A DNA stretch of 64,000 bases from Bradyrhizobium septentrionale. GTDB taxonomy: Bacteria > Pseudomonadota > Alphaproteobacteria > Rhizobiales > Xanthobacteraceae. Positions 16,309 to 25,030 of the stretch are shown here, one piece after another. The notes under the pieces were generated by a model, which saw only the letters and a program-made list of their open reading frames with translations, was not told the DNA's origin and made no database searches. The position numbers and the translations under genes were made by a program. The stretch spans positions 8,450,501 to 8,514,500 of the forward strand of contig NZ_CP088285.1 in assembly GCF_011516645.4 (NCBI RefSeq), written 5' to 3'. Every line of letters begins with the position of its first letter. Position 1 is the first letter of the stretch.

Positions 16309-16931
16309 ATGCTCAAATCGCCCTATGCACCCTGCCTGCCGACCCGGGGAACCGCCGTTCCCGCGCGCGACGAATGGCTGCACGAAGTCAAGCACGACGG
16401 GTACCGGCTGATCGTCCAGCGCGCCGGCAAGGCTGTGCGCCTGTTCACCCGCAACGGCCACGACTGGACCACGCGCTACCCGCTGATCGTCGAGGCGGCG
16501 CTGCGCCACCGCGCGCAGCGGTTTGTGCTGGATGGCGAGGCGGCCCTGCTGGGCGTCGACGGCCGCTCCGACTTCGACGGCCTGCACTCGCGCCAGCACG
16601 ACGACGAGGTCCAGCTCTATGCCTTCGACATGATCGAGCTCGACGGCGAGGATCTCCGCAAGCTGCCGCTGTCGATGCGAAAGACCAATCTGGAACGGAT
16701 GCTGGCCCGCCGGGTCGACGGCATCCATCTGGCCCCGTTCGAGACCGGCGAGATCGGGCCCGAGCTGTTCCGCCACGCCTGCCTGATGGGCCTCGAAGGC
16801 ATCGTCTCCAATTCTCCAAGCGCGTGGACCGCCCCTACCGGGCCGGCCCCTCGAAGGACTGGGTCAAGGTGAAGAACCGCGAGCACCCGGCAATGTACCG
16901 CGTCAGGGACGCGCGATCGCGCAGGCCTTGA
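16309..16931 (+). pseudogene. ATP-dependent DNA ligase, frameshifted
   Basis: The N-terminal ~165 codons encode the adenylation domain: EVKHDGYRL (motif I, with the lysine that carries AMP), RNGHDWTTRYP (motif Ia), FVLDGEAALL (motif III), YAFDMIELDGEDL and LEGIVS (motif IV). Near 16813 one base (G of an expected AAG) is missing; restoring it reads KFSKRVDRPYRAG, then WVKVKNREHPAMYRV (motif V) to the stop at 16931. Bradyrhizobium-type genomes carry several such small LigD/LigC-like ligases. As given, the protein loses motif V and ends at 16872. Confidence 0.8.
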
Positions 16932-16935
16932 AACG

Positions 16936-16980
16936 CAAAAAAGGCCCCCGAGCGCCCTGTGAGGGGCGCCCGGGGGCCAA
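16936..16980 (-). terminator. Strong rho-independent terminator of the prophage late operon
   Basis: On the minus strand, GGCCCCCGGGCGCCC, loop TCACA, GGGCGCTCGGGGGCC, then TTTTTTGCGTTT. It lies directly after the parA stop and also faces the ligase pseudogene, so it separates host and phage transcription. Confidence 0.88.
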
Positions 16981-16994
16981 TTGATGTTCCAGTC

Positions 16995-17648
16995 TTAGAG
17001 CGCGTTCAGCGCGACCTTGTCATAGGCCGCGTAGACCTTCTTGAGCCACGCGCGCGCGTAGCCCTGCAGCACCTCCGACTGCGACTTGTCGGCGATGTAG
17101 GCCTCGAAGCCCACGCCGAGCCGGTCGATCGTGTCGTTCGCCATCGTGTTGAGCTGCGGGATCACGATGGCGTCCTTGGCGGACGCCGGCAGGCCGGCGA
17201 ACTTGGTGCCGTTGGTGTGGTTGAGCAGCACGTGATGGGTGGCGCCCTCCACCGCCTTGGCGGTCGCGTCGATCTCGTCGAATGACGCCTGGCTGGAGCC
17301 GATGACGTGGACGACTGAGATCCGCAGCCGGCCTTCCTTGACGCCGTCGAGGAAGCCGATCTCCGACAGGGTCGCCAGCGTGGTCGAGAGCAGCGTCGCG
17401 CGGATGTCGATCAGCGTGACCTGCGCCTCGCGCAGCTTGTCGAACACCTTCATCTGGTCGTCGGACTGGGTGAGGTCCACGACCTCGACGTCCCAGTGGA
17501 AGCGCTTGAACACGCCGTTCGGCGCCTCGGTGTCGAACGCGCGAACCGAGATGCCGTGGGCGTGGAAGTAGTCGCGCAGGGTGCGGGAGACGGTCGTCTT
17601 GCCGACGCCGCCCTTGTCGGCGCCGACGATAAGGACGTGGGGGCCCAT
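16995..17648 (-). CDS. ParA/MinD-type ATPase
   Basis: A 217-aa protein with a deviant Walker A motif KGGVGKTT at residues 12-19 (signature Lys at 12) and FDTEAPNG in the Walker A' position; VTLIDIRA occupies the Walker B-like place. ParA/MinD ATPases position DNA or protein complexes on nucleoid or membrane. It is the last gene of the late operon, after the lysis genes, and no ParB, centromere or HTH partner lies beside it. It may act in plasmid-like prophage maintenance or as a lysogenic-conversion gene. The terminator follows its stop. Confidence 0.82.
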   Translation of the reverse strand: MGPHVLIVGADKGGVGKTTVSRTLRDYFHAHGISVRAFDTEAPNGVFKRFHWDVEVVDLTQSDDQMKVFDKLREAQVTLIDIRATLLSTTLATLSEIGFLDGVKEGRLRISVVHVIGSSQASFDEIDATAKAVEGATHHVLLNHTNGTKFAGLPASAKDAIVIPQLNTMANDTIDRLGVGFEAYIADKSQSEVLQGYARAWLKKVYAAYDKVALNAL

Positions 17649-17678
17649 GTAGGGTACCTTTCTTTCTGTGGTGGAGGA

Positions 17679-18182
17679 CTATTTCGCGACCACGCTCGAC
17701 GGCAGGCCGCGGAGGCCGTCGTTCTGCCGTTCGAGCCGGTCGATCAGTTTCTGCATCTCGTCGTAGCGACGATTGACGAGAAGCATTTCGAGGCCTTCGA
17801 GCCGCTCCATCCGTTTCTCGTCGGTGGCGGCTCGATAGTTGATCTCCTCTCGCGGAACGAGGTGTTCCTTGAGGGTCTTGATGTCGGCCTGAATCGGGGA
17901 GAGCGCTTGACTGCCGACGAATGCCAGCGTGGTGGTGATGAGGCCCGCCGCCGAGATCAGGATGCCCCACGGCGTGCGATTGCGTTCGCCGAGCTGGGTG
18001 CCGAGGGACGACAGGGCCGAGCGAAACTCGGTCCCCAGCGCCGACCCCATCTTCTCGATCTTGCCGTCCAGCCCAAGGATGCGGTCATTGATCTGGCTGA
18101 TGTCAGCATCAATGCCGCCTACCTTGACCTGCAGCGCCCTGACATCGGTCGCGAGCGTCGCTCCGTCAACTGCCGTCGTCAT
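17679..18182 (-). CDS. Membrane coiled-coil protein of the lysis module
   Basis: A 167-aa protein: soluble helical N-terminus (VRALQVKVGGIDADISQIND, coiled-coil heptads), one TM helix at about residues 82-105 (PWGILISAAGLITTTLAFVG), then a second helical region with an EKRMERLEGLEMLL segment. The start at 18182 overlaps the stop of the o-spanin frame (TAATG). The single TM with flanking coiled coils might act as a holin accessory or anti-holin, but no family is recognised. Confidence 0.6.
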   Translation of the reverse strand: MTTAVDGATLATDVRALQVKVGGIDADISQINDRILGLDGKIEKMGSALGTEFRSALSSLGTQLGERNRTPWGILISAAGLITTTLAFVGSQALSPIQADIKTLKEHLVPREEINYRAATDEKRMERLEGLEMLLVNRRYDEMQKLIDRLERQNDGLRGLPSSVVAK

Positions 18183-18469
18183 TACTCGCTCCCCGCTGCG
18201 CGAGCGCGCACGTTGTCGTACCACTCACCGCTCTCCTTGAGCCGGCCATTCGCCTCGTCCAGCGCATCGCGCGTCTGTGCGAGGCGTGCCTTGCCGCTAT
18301 CGTTTAGCTTTAAAGAAGGGACCGAGACGGGGGACATGAAGCCGGGGCGCCCGGGCAGGTCGCGGGACTGGGCCGCAAACTGCGGGGAGGTGTGCCCGCA
18401 TGCCGCGCAAATCGTCGCAAGTGAGAGCATCACCATTGACCGGAGGAGGAAGGTGAGCGGCCGCCGCAT
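18182..18469 (-). CDS. Rz1-like outer-membrane spanin lipoprotein
   Basis: A 95-aa frame embedded out of register in the 3' half of the Rz-like gene. It has a basic start (MRRPLTFLLRS), a hydrophobic segment and SLATICAACG, an acceptable lipobox with the modified Cys at residue 24, followed by a Pro/Ser-rich region and a helical tail. Nested Rz/Rz1 genes with these features form the two-component spanin that fuses inner and outer membranes at lysis. Start choice among nearby Met codons is uncertain. Confidence 0.7.
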   Translation of the reverse strand: MRRPLTFLLRSMVMLSLATICAACGHTSPQFAAQSRDLPGRPGFMSPVSVPSLKLNDSGKARLAQTRDALDEANGRLKESGEWYDNVRARAAGSE

Positions 18470-18821
18470 CAGCTTCGGCCTTCGCAGCACGCTGCTCGAG
18501 CTCCTTGACATAGTCTGCAGTCCTTTCCTTTTCATCGGCAGCGCGGCTCGCGATCCCCGCAGCCTTGAGCTTGGCTTCGGCCGCGGCTTTCTGCGCGTTT
18601 TCCTTGTCGGCATTCGCCGCGTCGATCTGCGACTGCAGCGCGGCGGTCTGGCACTCGGCTTCGGCAGCCGAGCGGCCCATTTCGTAGAGCTTGAAGCCGG
18701 AAGCCCCGAGGGCTGCGGCGATCAGGCCGGCGACGATCACGCCGGCCGCAAAGCCCGAGATCTTCAGTCCGAAGAGGCCCGCAACACGGGCGAGGAAGGT
18801 GGCGACTGCGCCGGTAAGCAT
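18297..18821 (-). CDS. Rz-like inner-membrane spanin
   Basis: A 174-aa protein with an N-terminal TM helix (about residues 20-45, FAAGVIVAGLIAAALGASGF) and a long Ala/Glu/Lys-rich coiled coil (residues 50-120), the i-spanin layout, then a Pro-rich tail. The o-spanin frame begins inside it at 18469. It overlaps the endolysin gene by 1 bp, completing a lysis cassette of endolysin, Rz and Rz1. Confidence 0.75.
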   Translation of the reverse strand: MLTGAVATFLARVAGLFGLKISGFAAGVIVAGLIAAALGASGFKLYEMGRSAAEAECQTAALQSQIDAANADKENAQKAAAEAKLKAAGIASRAADEKERTADYVKELEQRAAKAEADAAAAHLPPPVNGDALTCDDLRGMRAHLPAVCGPVPRPARAPRLHVPRLGPFFKAKR

Positions 18822-20035
18822 CAGGCCCTCCCCGCGCGGTAATCATCGACATGGCGTCGCTCGATCTTGTCGGCGACGAACCAGACGGCCAGGCCAGCGG
18901 CCGCCAGCACGACCAGCACCACGACCGCCGCGCCGATGACGACCCAGCCGGTCTCGGAAATCCCGAGCCCGCCGACCGCCTCCTTGGCGCTGGAGATCGC
19001 GGTCGCCTTCTCGGTGACGAGGCCGAGCGCGCCAGTGACACCCAGACCGGTGCCGCCGCCGAACAGCCGCCCGCCCCACCCCTTCACCTTGTCGGTGAAG
19101 GAGATCGTGTCGGACCCCTGCTCGCGCAGATCGGAGGCCGAGGCGTTCGCCCGCTCCTCGGACACTTCCGGCGGCGTCGCCTTGGCGAGCGCCGTCAGGA
19201 AGTCGTCGTCGATGGTCGGCGTCAGCGGCAGGCCGTTCTTGTTGCGGAAGGCCAGGATCGCGTCCTCGGTCTTGCCGTGCGGCGTCAGGTTGCCGTCGAC
19301 GGCACCGACCTGCGGATAACCAAGCTCCCGGAGCTTCTGCTGCACATGGGCCACCGTGTCCGGATCGACGTGATCCGGCACGGAGGCCAGCGCGGCGAAG
19401 GCCTGCGGATGCGCCGTCTCGAGCCCCCTCTCGAACAGCGCGGCTTCCGCGTCGCGGCGGTCGCGCAGACCGCGCGAATCCGGCCACAGCCGCTTCATGG
19501 AGCGGATCAGCCCCGGGATGCGTTCCAGATTGCCGGACTTCACGCATGAGCGGATGTCCCGCATCTCGGCAAAGCGCGGGCCCGCGTTGGAGAACGAGGC
19601 GCCGCGGTTGAACACGACAGACAGGAGAACGCCCTTGCAGTCGGGCGCGAGCTCGTCGACGCCCGGACAGCCATGGCGGAGCATCGCCATGTAGCGCGGC
19701 ACGTCGTGATTGGAGAACACGTCCTCGGCGACATCCCACGGGATGTCGACCACGGCGCGGAGCTTCTGGGCAAGTGCCCGGGCAGGAACACCGGTGACGC
19801 CGCAGGTCTTGGCGAGCGCCTTGACCATGGCGTCGGGGATCTTGCCGGACCAGTCGGCGATGAACTGAGCGCGGCTCGTCTGTCCGACATCGTATCCAAT
19901 GCCGATGGTGACGCCGGACTGCTCGCCCGGCCACTCGGGATGACGATAGCGGTGCTCATAGACCTCGCGGCTCGAGACTTCCGACTCGACAATAAGGTCG
20001 AATGCGGCCTGCGAAATGCCGTGCAAATCGAACAT
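18821..20035 (-). CDS. Modular endolysin: lysozyme-like domain, PG-binding domain, C-terminal TM
   Basis: A 404-aa protein. N-terminal lysozyme-like (GH24/pesticin-type) domain: E17 in LIVESEV is the candidate catalytic Glu, followed by GVTIGIGYD (residues 41-49); the domain runs to about 200. Residues 230-290 (VQQKLRELGYPQVGAVDGNL) form a peptidoglycan-binding type 1 repeat. A strongly hydrophobic helix near residues 360-388 close to the C-terminus (VVIGAAVVVLVVLAAAGLAV) anchors it in the membrane, unusual because most endolysins have N-terminal signals or none. It degrades the wall at lysis. A UUCG-loop hairpin precedes the gene. Confidence 0.78.
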   Translation of the reverse strand: MFDLHGISQAAFDLIVESEVSSREVYEHRYRHPEWPGEQSGVTIGIGYDVGQTSRAQFIADWSGKIPDAMVKALAKTCGVTGVPARALAQKLRAVVDIPWDVAEDVFSNHDVPRYMAMLRHGCPGVDELAPDCKGVLLSVVFNRGASFSNAGPRFAEMRDIRSCVKSGNLERIPGLIRSMKRLWPDSRGLRDRRDAEAALFERGLETAHPQAFAALASVPDHVDPDTVAHVQQKLRELGYPQVGAVDGNLTPHGKTEDAILAFRNKNGLPLTPTIDDDFLTALAKATPPEVSEERANASASDLREQGSDTISFTDKVKGWGGRLFGGGTGLGVTGALGLVTEKATAISSAKEAVGGLGISETGWVVIGAAVVVLVVLAAAGLAVWFVADKIERRHVDDYRAGRA

Positions 20036-20076
20036 GGTTTCTCCGGATTTAAGATTGCGGGAGCCAGAAACGCGAA

Positions 20077-20094
20077 GGCCGCCCGAAGGCGGCC
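20077..20094 (-). terminator. UUCG-loop hairpin between tail-fibre and lysis genes
   Basis: On the minus strand GGCCGCC, TTCG, GGCGGCC, then TTCGCGTTTCT. A very stable tetraloop stem 31 bp after the upstream gene's stop and 42 bp before the endolysin ATG; the tail is only moderately T-rich, so it may attenuate rather than fully stop transcription. Confidence 0.55.
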
Positions 20095-20124
20095 CCGCTG
20101 GATCGTGGTTGGCGGTAAAGGCCG

Positions 20125-20553
20125 TCAGGCCGTGATGGTGATTCCGAGCGCGGTCGCGATCGCGCTCATGCGATCGGCGCCGAGGACTGAGACCAGAGTG
20201 GTCCAGCCGGCCTTGAAGCGGTCGTTGGTGGTGTCCATCGGGTCACGCTGCGCGAGCAGCGAGAACCAGAGCAGCGCAGCCTGCGGGTTGGACGAGATCG
20301 CAGTCTGGATCGCTGCGATGTCGGCAGCCGTGAGCTGCGCCAGCAGGTCCTGCGGCGCGACGAGGTAGTTCGACGCGAGCTTCGCCTGCTGGTTGGCGTA
20401 TTCGGCGTTGAAGGCGTCCTCGGTCGGGATCGTCTGGACGGTGTCCATCCAGACGATGTTGGCGTAGCCGTCGCCCGTGGTGTACCACTGGGCGAACGGC
20501 GTGAGCTGCTGCAGCGCGGCGGCGAGGATTTTCTGAGGAGAGATGTTCGTCAT
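20125..20553 (-). CDS. Hypothetical tail-fibre-associated protein
   Basis: A 142-aa, mostly helical protein (ILAAALQQLTPFAQWYTTGD ... NPQAALLWFSLL). It overlaps the upstream fibre gene by 4 bp (ATGA) and sits where many phages keep a fibre chaperone or a small fibre accessory. No family recognised. Confidence 0.55.
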   Translation of the reverse strand: MTNISPQKILAAALQQLTPFAQWYTTGDGYANIVWMDTVQTIPTEDAFNAEYANQQAKLASNYLVAPQDLLAQLTAADIAAIQTAISSNPQAALLWFSLLAQRDPMDTTNDRFKAGWTTLVSVLGADRMSAIATALGITITA

Positions 20554-21590
20554 TGCATCACCACTCCCCAGATTTGGCCGTTACCCGAGCCGGTGTTTGT
20601 CGTGGTGAAGCCGGCTGTCGCGCTCATCCACGCGATCTCTGCGTGGTGCAGCACGAGCTCGGACAGGTCCGTCGCAATCTGCTGCGAGATCGTCGTGAAA
20701 ACTTGGCCGACCGTGCCGCTGAAGGCTCCGTTCTCGCCCCACGTCTCGAGACCGCTGTTGTTTGATCCATCAACCCACAGCTCAAGCCATGACGTGGTAG
20801 CGGTCGTCCCGTTGTCGGCGAGGTCGATCGTCTGGCTGAATCCGAGCTGCACGGCGGTGGCGGCCCAGGTGATGAACTGGACGCGCTCCACGCCGCCCCC
20901 CATCTCGGTGAATGAGGCAGTCGTCGTGGTGTATTGGCCGCCGGTGAGCTTGAGCAGCGGTCGCGGCCGCTGATTGAACCACGACGCGCAGAAGCGCTGG
21001 GTTGGCGTGTCAAAAATGGTATTGCCGTTGAGAAGAAAGACCATTCCGACCAAGGAGCGGCTCTCGTCAGCGATTTTGACCTCGATACCCAGATTTCCCG
21101 GCGCGGCGCTCGAGGTGTGCCCACTCTGCGAGAACTCCAGCGCGATCGCGCCAGTCCCATTGACGAAGGCGTAGATGTAATAGCATCCCTGCGTCAGACC
21201 GGCGGGGACAATGGCAAGCACCCCATTGGCCGGGATCGTGTAGAGCTTGCCGTTGATTTGCAGCGCGTTGCCCCGGTAGGGGATGAGCTGAACGGTGAAC
21301 GTATTCGGAGCGATCAGCCGACCGCAGTGAACCGGCTGGGGCCCGACATTGATGTTGAGCAGCGCAGAACCGTCGACCGCCGGCAGCTTGCCGGAATTGT
21401 CGAGCTGAACGACATTGCCCGGCTGGGCGCCGACATCCTCTGCCGCCGCGGTGCCCAGCGTGGGCAGTCCGGCCAGCGACGAATACTGCGTCGGCGCGGT
21501 GGTCACAGGAACGACAATCTGCAGCGCGGGATTGTCCTGACTGACGACGACCGAGGGATCGGCAGTGACGACAATCGGAGCTGAACTCAT
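20550..21590 (-). CDS. Tail fibre-like protein
   Basis: A 346-aa protein. The N-terminal ~80 residues contain a repeat familiar from phage fibres (SLAGLPTLGTAAAEDVGA, VQLDNSGKLPAVDGSALLNI); the rest is beta-rich with many Gly, Thr and aromatic residues, consistent with a trimeric distal domain. It overlaps genes on both sides by 4 bp. Probably a receptor-binding or fibre-extension protein on the baseplate. Confidence 0.65.
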   Translation of the reverse strand: MSSAPIVVTADPSVVVSQDNPALQIVVPVTTAPTQYSSLAGLPTLGTAAAEDVGAQPGNVVQLDNSGKLPAVDGSALLNINVGPQPVHCGRLIAPNTFTVQLIPYRGNALQINGKLYTIPANGVLAIVPAGLTQGCYYIYAFVNGTGAIALEFSQSGHTSSAAPGNLGIEVKIADESRSLVGMVFLLNGNTIFDTPTQRFCASWFNQRPRPLLKLTGGQYTTTTASFTEMGGGVERVQFITWAATAVQLGFSQTIDLADNGTTATTSWLELWVDGSNNSGLETWGENGAFSGTVGQVFTTISQQIATDLSELVLHHAEIAWMSATAGFTTTNTGSGNGQIWGVVMQ

Positions 21591-21964
21591 CGGGAGGCAC
21601 CCATGTTGTTCTGCAGCGTCCCGCTCCAGATCGGGAGCGTGAGCGCTGGCCGGCCGTTCGAGGCCGGCAGATTGCAGACGAGCGACTGCTGGAAAAGCCC
21701 GACGGGGCTCTTCTGCAGTCGCTCTTTCTTGATAAGGACGGCGAAGATCCCGTTCGGGCCGTCCCAGATCGAGATCACCCCGGCGTCCGAGGACGTCGAG
21801 GTGAGCATGAACAGCGCGGCAGGGTCCTGCATCGTGCGGCGCACGCCCATGATGAACGTGGCGCCGACGATGGAGATCGGCGTGATGCCGTCTGCTTCAG
21901 TGAACTGAAACAGCACATAGAAATCGGCATCGTTGCTGATCGTGATGTTGACGGTTGCGGGCAT
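21587..21964 (-). CDS. Small beta-rich fibre/baseplate accessory protein
   Basis: A 125-aa protein starting MPATVNITISNDADFYVLFQ, predicted beta-sandwich, resembling the short baseplate upper-protein-like modules (BppU-type) that attach fibres. The start at 21964 has GGAAGGTGG upstream. The class is a guess from size, composition and place between two fibre genes. Confidence 0.5.
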   Translation of the reverse strand: MPATVNITISNDADFYVLFQFTEADGITPISIVGATFIMGVRRTMQDPAALFMLTSTSSDAGVISIWDGPNGIFAVLIKKERLQKSPVGLFQQSLVCNLPASNGRPALTLPIWSGTLQNNMGASR

Positions 21965-21978
21965 GTCGCCACCTTCCG

Positions 21979-24252
21979 TTAGCTGTACTGGCCGCCAGTG
22001 CTCTGAGACCCGGCGATCGAGCCCGGGAAGTAGTTCACGCCCTGGCCCTGCGTGGTGATGGTGCCGTTCATTGACGCCAGCCACCGCGCGCCCGTGACGT
22101 TGCCCGGGTTCAGGTAAGTCGGGACACCGACCCCCGGCACCGAGATGCTGCCGCCGCTGGCTGCAGCGGCCCAGGCCGTGCACGTCAGCGCGACCGAGGC
22201 TGAGAACTGCGCGAATTGCGCAAGGCTAACGAAACCGCCGAACACGGCGTTGAGGGCCTGCGAGAAGTTGCCCGCATAGGTGTGGCTGCCAACCGAGACG
22301 AAGCACGGACCGAAGGCTTCGTGGACGGAGAATTGGACGAAGCCGGAGATCGTGTTCTGCGTAATCAGCTGAGCGCCGGAGCCCTCCGCGATGAACAGGC
22401 TCGGCGGGCCGTTGCCGGTGCCAGTGGTGCCCTTGAGGTTCTGCACCGTCATCTGATTGGGACCATTGACGGCGAAGGTGTGGGCGTTGTTGGCGCCGGT
22501 CACCAGCACGTTGGCCGGGTTGGCCGCGTTGCCGTTGATGATGATCCCCGGCCCGGGGAACGACGGCGTCGAGACGGCCTCGTTGTAGGTTCCGTCCGCG
22601 AGCTGGATCGCGATGCTGAACACGCTGGGCGGGAAGCTCCACGCCTTGTTGACCGCGGTCTGGATCTTCTGCAGCGGCCCCTTGGTGCCCGAGATGGTCG
22701 GCTGCGAGCCGTCGAAGTTGTCGTTGCCGATCGACGAATTGACGAAGATCGTCAGGCTCTGCTGCAGCGGCAGCAGCTGGTTCACGATCTGCCAATTGGT
22801 GCCGTCGTAGAGCATCCACAACATCTCGCCGATGCGAGCCGCGCCGAAGCCGAGCGGTTGACCGGCAAGGCTTAGAACCGGGATGATGCTGCCGCCGCTG
22901 ATCTGCAGGGTGGTCGGACCGGTGATCGGGTTCGCCAGCTTGACGATGATCGCAGCCCCCGCCGAGAGCGAGGCGATCGCCGGCGACGGCGTGACGGTGA
23001 TGACGTTCGAGCTGGTCGAGGTGTCGGTGCCGTAGGGAATGTTGACGTTGTTGATCGTCGTCGTCCCGCCGCCACCGCCGGTGCCCTGATAGTTCTGGAT
23101 CTGCCAGTGCGCGCCGTCATAGACGAGCCCCATCACCCCGGCGAACGCAATGTCGCCGAGTGAAGGCGTGAGACCATTGGCGCGCACGATCGTGACCGCG
23201 CCTAGCCCATTCAAATTCAGGGTGCAGGCGCCGGTGTTGATGGTGTTCGCCATAATGCGAACTTCCATGCCCGGGACCAGAGCCGTGGGCGCGGGAGATA
23301 CGGAAGCCACCATCGCGTTGTTCGAGAACACGATCTGGTCGCTGATATTGACGGTCGCGTTGACGTTGGCGGAGATCGTGACGGTGGTCGAGGTCTTGGA
23401 CAGCACCGTCTGGCCGCCGTTGATGGAGGCCGGATTGGTCTGGTTGGCGACCTTCATGCCGGGCGCGACCCAGGACGGCACGTTGGTGAAGGTCAGCACC
23501 GCGCTCGAGGTCGCGGTGGTCGCGAATGCGGCCAACGACGGGCCGCCCGGCGCAGTGTCGACGCCGTAGAGCCACTTGCCGGACTGCACGCCCGCCGGAA
23601 CGTCGGGCAGCTTGGTCGAGATGAACGGCGCCGAGGCCAGCGTCACGATGTTGGCCGAGGTGATCTGCGTCGCACCGTTGGCAACCGTGATCGCGTAGAG
23701 GGCCGTAAAGCCGACATCCGGTGCCGGCGCGACCTGCGTGCCCGTGGTGGCGGGCACGCCGGCCTTCAGCGCGACCGCGCACTTCACCTGACGGATGGTG
23801 AAGTTGCTGGTGCCAGCGTTAGCGGGGCCCGAACACGGCGCCGAGGGGGTCGCGGCGTTGAAGTAGCTCAGAACCTGCGCGCCGGCGTCGACGTCCTGTA
23901 GGACCGCCTGCACGAGATAGACCTGGCTGAAGCCGGAGGTCGACGGCGGCGTGATCGTCAGCTCCTGCGCCGACTGCAGGATGCCCTGCTTGTAGATCGT
24001 GGTGTTGTCCACGCCGAGGTCGCCATAGGCGCTGGCGTCGGTCAGGTCCTGCGCATAGATCGAGCCGACGCCGACCGAGACGTGGAGGTCCGGAGTGGGC
24101 GACGTCGGCAGGCAGACCAGTCCATCGACATAGGTGTTGGTGCCGAGGATGGCTCGCATGCCATAGGCCAGCGCCTGCATCATGAACTTGTTGGTGTTCA
24201 GAATGTCGACGGTCTGCGGCAGAGCGCCGGTGTAGACGAGAGCTCGATCCAT
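21979..24252 (-). CDS. Large tail fibre/tailspike with beta-helix region
   Basis: A 757-aa protein (start at MDRALVYTGALPQTV; an in-frame ATG at 24300 is less likely). The N-terminal ~200 residues resemble phage fibre attachment regions. A central Gly/Thr/Val-rich section precedes a segment like right-handed parallel beta-helix proteins (NSSIGNDNFDGSQPTISGTK, GPLQKIQTAVNKA, LADGTYNEAVS), as in tailspikes that bind or cut surface polysaccharides. No obvious catalytic residues can be assigned. Largest fibre in the cluster, so the likely host-range determinant. Confidence 0.7.
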   Translation of the reverse strand: MDRALVYTGALPQTVDILNTNKFMMQALAYGMRAILGTNTYVDGLVCLPTSPTPDLHVSVGVGSIYAQDLTDASAYGDLGVDNTTIYKQGILQSAQELTITPPSTSGFSQVYLVQAVLQDVDAGAQVLSYFNAATPSAPCSGPANAGTSNFTIRQVKCAVALKAGVPATTGTQVAPAPDVGFTALYAITVANGATQITSANIVTLASAPFISTKLPDVPAGVQSGKWLYGVDTAPGGPSLAAFATTATSSAVLTFTNVPSWVAPGMKVANQTNPASINGGQTVLSKTSTTVTISANVNATVNISDQIVFSNNAMVASVSPAPTALVPGMEVRIMANTINTGACTLNLNGLGAVTIVRANGLTPSLGDIAFAGVMGLVYDGAHWQIQNYQGTGGGGGTTTINNVNIPYGTDTSTSSNVITVTPSPAIASLSAGAAIIVKLANPITGPTTLQISGGSIIPVLSLAGQPLGFGAARIGEMLWMLYDGTNWQIVNQLLPLQQSLTIFVNSSIGNDNFDGSQPTISGTKGPLQKIQTAVNKAWSFPPSVFSIAIQLADGTYNEAVSTPSFPGPGIIINGNAANPANVLVTGANNAHTFAVNGPNQMTVQNLKGTTGTGNGPPSLFIAEGSGAQLITQNTISGFVQFSVHEAFGPCFVSVGSHTYAGNFSQALNAVFGGFVSLAQFAQFSASVALTCTAWAAAASGGSISVPGVGVPTYLNPGNVTGARWLASMNGTITTQGQGVNYFPGSIAGSQSTGGQYS

Positions 24253-24348
24253 GTGCGCAAAGGTCCTTGGTTGCGCCCGCGCTGCTCGCGCTGGCGACAT
24301 TCGGAAATGTCTGGGGTGTGGTGGGGTGAAGCCGCGCTGAGCGCGGCG

Positions 24349-25023
24349 TCAGAGAATCTGCAGCCAGACCGTCACGCCGGTCGGCTTGGTGAAGGTGATG
24401 AGCTTCTCGATCTGCTGATCGGTCACGCCCATGAGCCGGGTTGCATTGCCGACGAGCTCGACTGAGCCGAAGCCGTAGCCGCCGGTGTATCCGCCGTAGC
24501 CGTCAGCGTTCGGGACGCCGGAGTTGGCGCCGCGCAGCACCTTCATGAACAGCTGCCCCGGCAGGTTCATGTTGCCGTAGCCGCCCTGCCCGACGCCGTA
24601 TCCCATCTGGCCGTAGGCCTGCGCCGAGCTGGAATAGGCGCCGGTGTCGAAGGTGTTCCACGGCTCGAAAATCCACGGCCTGGACCCGGTTAGGATCACG
24701 ACCGAGTCCGACATGCCCTTGCGCGTGACGCGCTCCGTGAAGATCGTGGCGTCGATCAGCGCGCGGAACACCTCGTCGGACGCTGATCCGCGCGTCAGGT
24801 GCCGCTGCAGGAAGTCGTAGCAGAGCACGTCGAGCCAGATGCCGGTCGCCGTCGCGAGCCGCGTCTGCTTCCGCGCATACGTGGTCCAGTCGAAGCACCA
24901 CGCCGCGAGATCGGAAAGGCCGCCGAGAATGGTGTCGCGCAGCGGTGCGCCCCACTGCCACCACCTGCGCGGCAGCAGCCTCCGGACGCGCCGGAGGATG
25001 TCGTCACTGTCACCGGTTGCCAT
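24349..25023 (-). CDS. Tail protein I-like baseplate/fibre connector
   Basis: A 224-aa protein directly downstream of baseplate J, where P2-like phages have gpI. The N-terminal half is helical (RVRRLLPRRWW, WLDVLCYDFLQRHLTR); the C-terminal half is Gly/Tyr-rich (QGGYGNMNLPGQLFMKVLRG) and beta-structured. Probably links baseplate wedge to fibres. Confidence 0.6.
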   Translation of the reverse strand: MATGDSDDILRRVRRLLPRRWWQWGAPLRDTILGGLSDLAAWCFDWTTYARKQTRLATATGIWLDVLCYDFLQRHLTRGSASDEVFRALIDATIFTERVTRKGMSDSVVILTGSRPWIFEPWNTFDTGAYSSSAQAYGQMGYGVGQGGYGNMNLPGQLFMKVLRGANSGVPNADGYGGYTGGYGFGSVELVGNATRLMGVTDQQIEKLITFTKPTGVTVWLQIL

Positions 25024-25030
25024 CTTCTGG

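Noticed and set aside
16251..16931. Plus-strand frame overlapping the ligase in another register
   Set aside because: Only its last ~40 codons are meaningful, as the frameshifted C-terminus of the ligase.
16936..17000. Possible prophage attachment site at the left boundary
   Set aside because: No tRNA gene or direct repeat could be recognised, and the right end is outside the window.
17496..18842. 448-codon plus-strand frame across the lysis region
   Set aside because: Lies antisense to ParA, the coiled-coil protein and the spanins, all with recognisable features; no ribosome binding site or domain.
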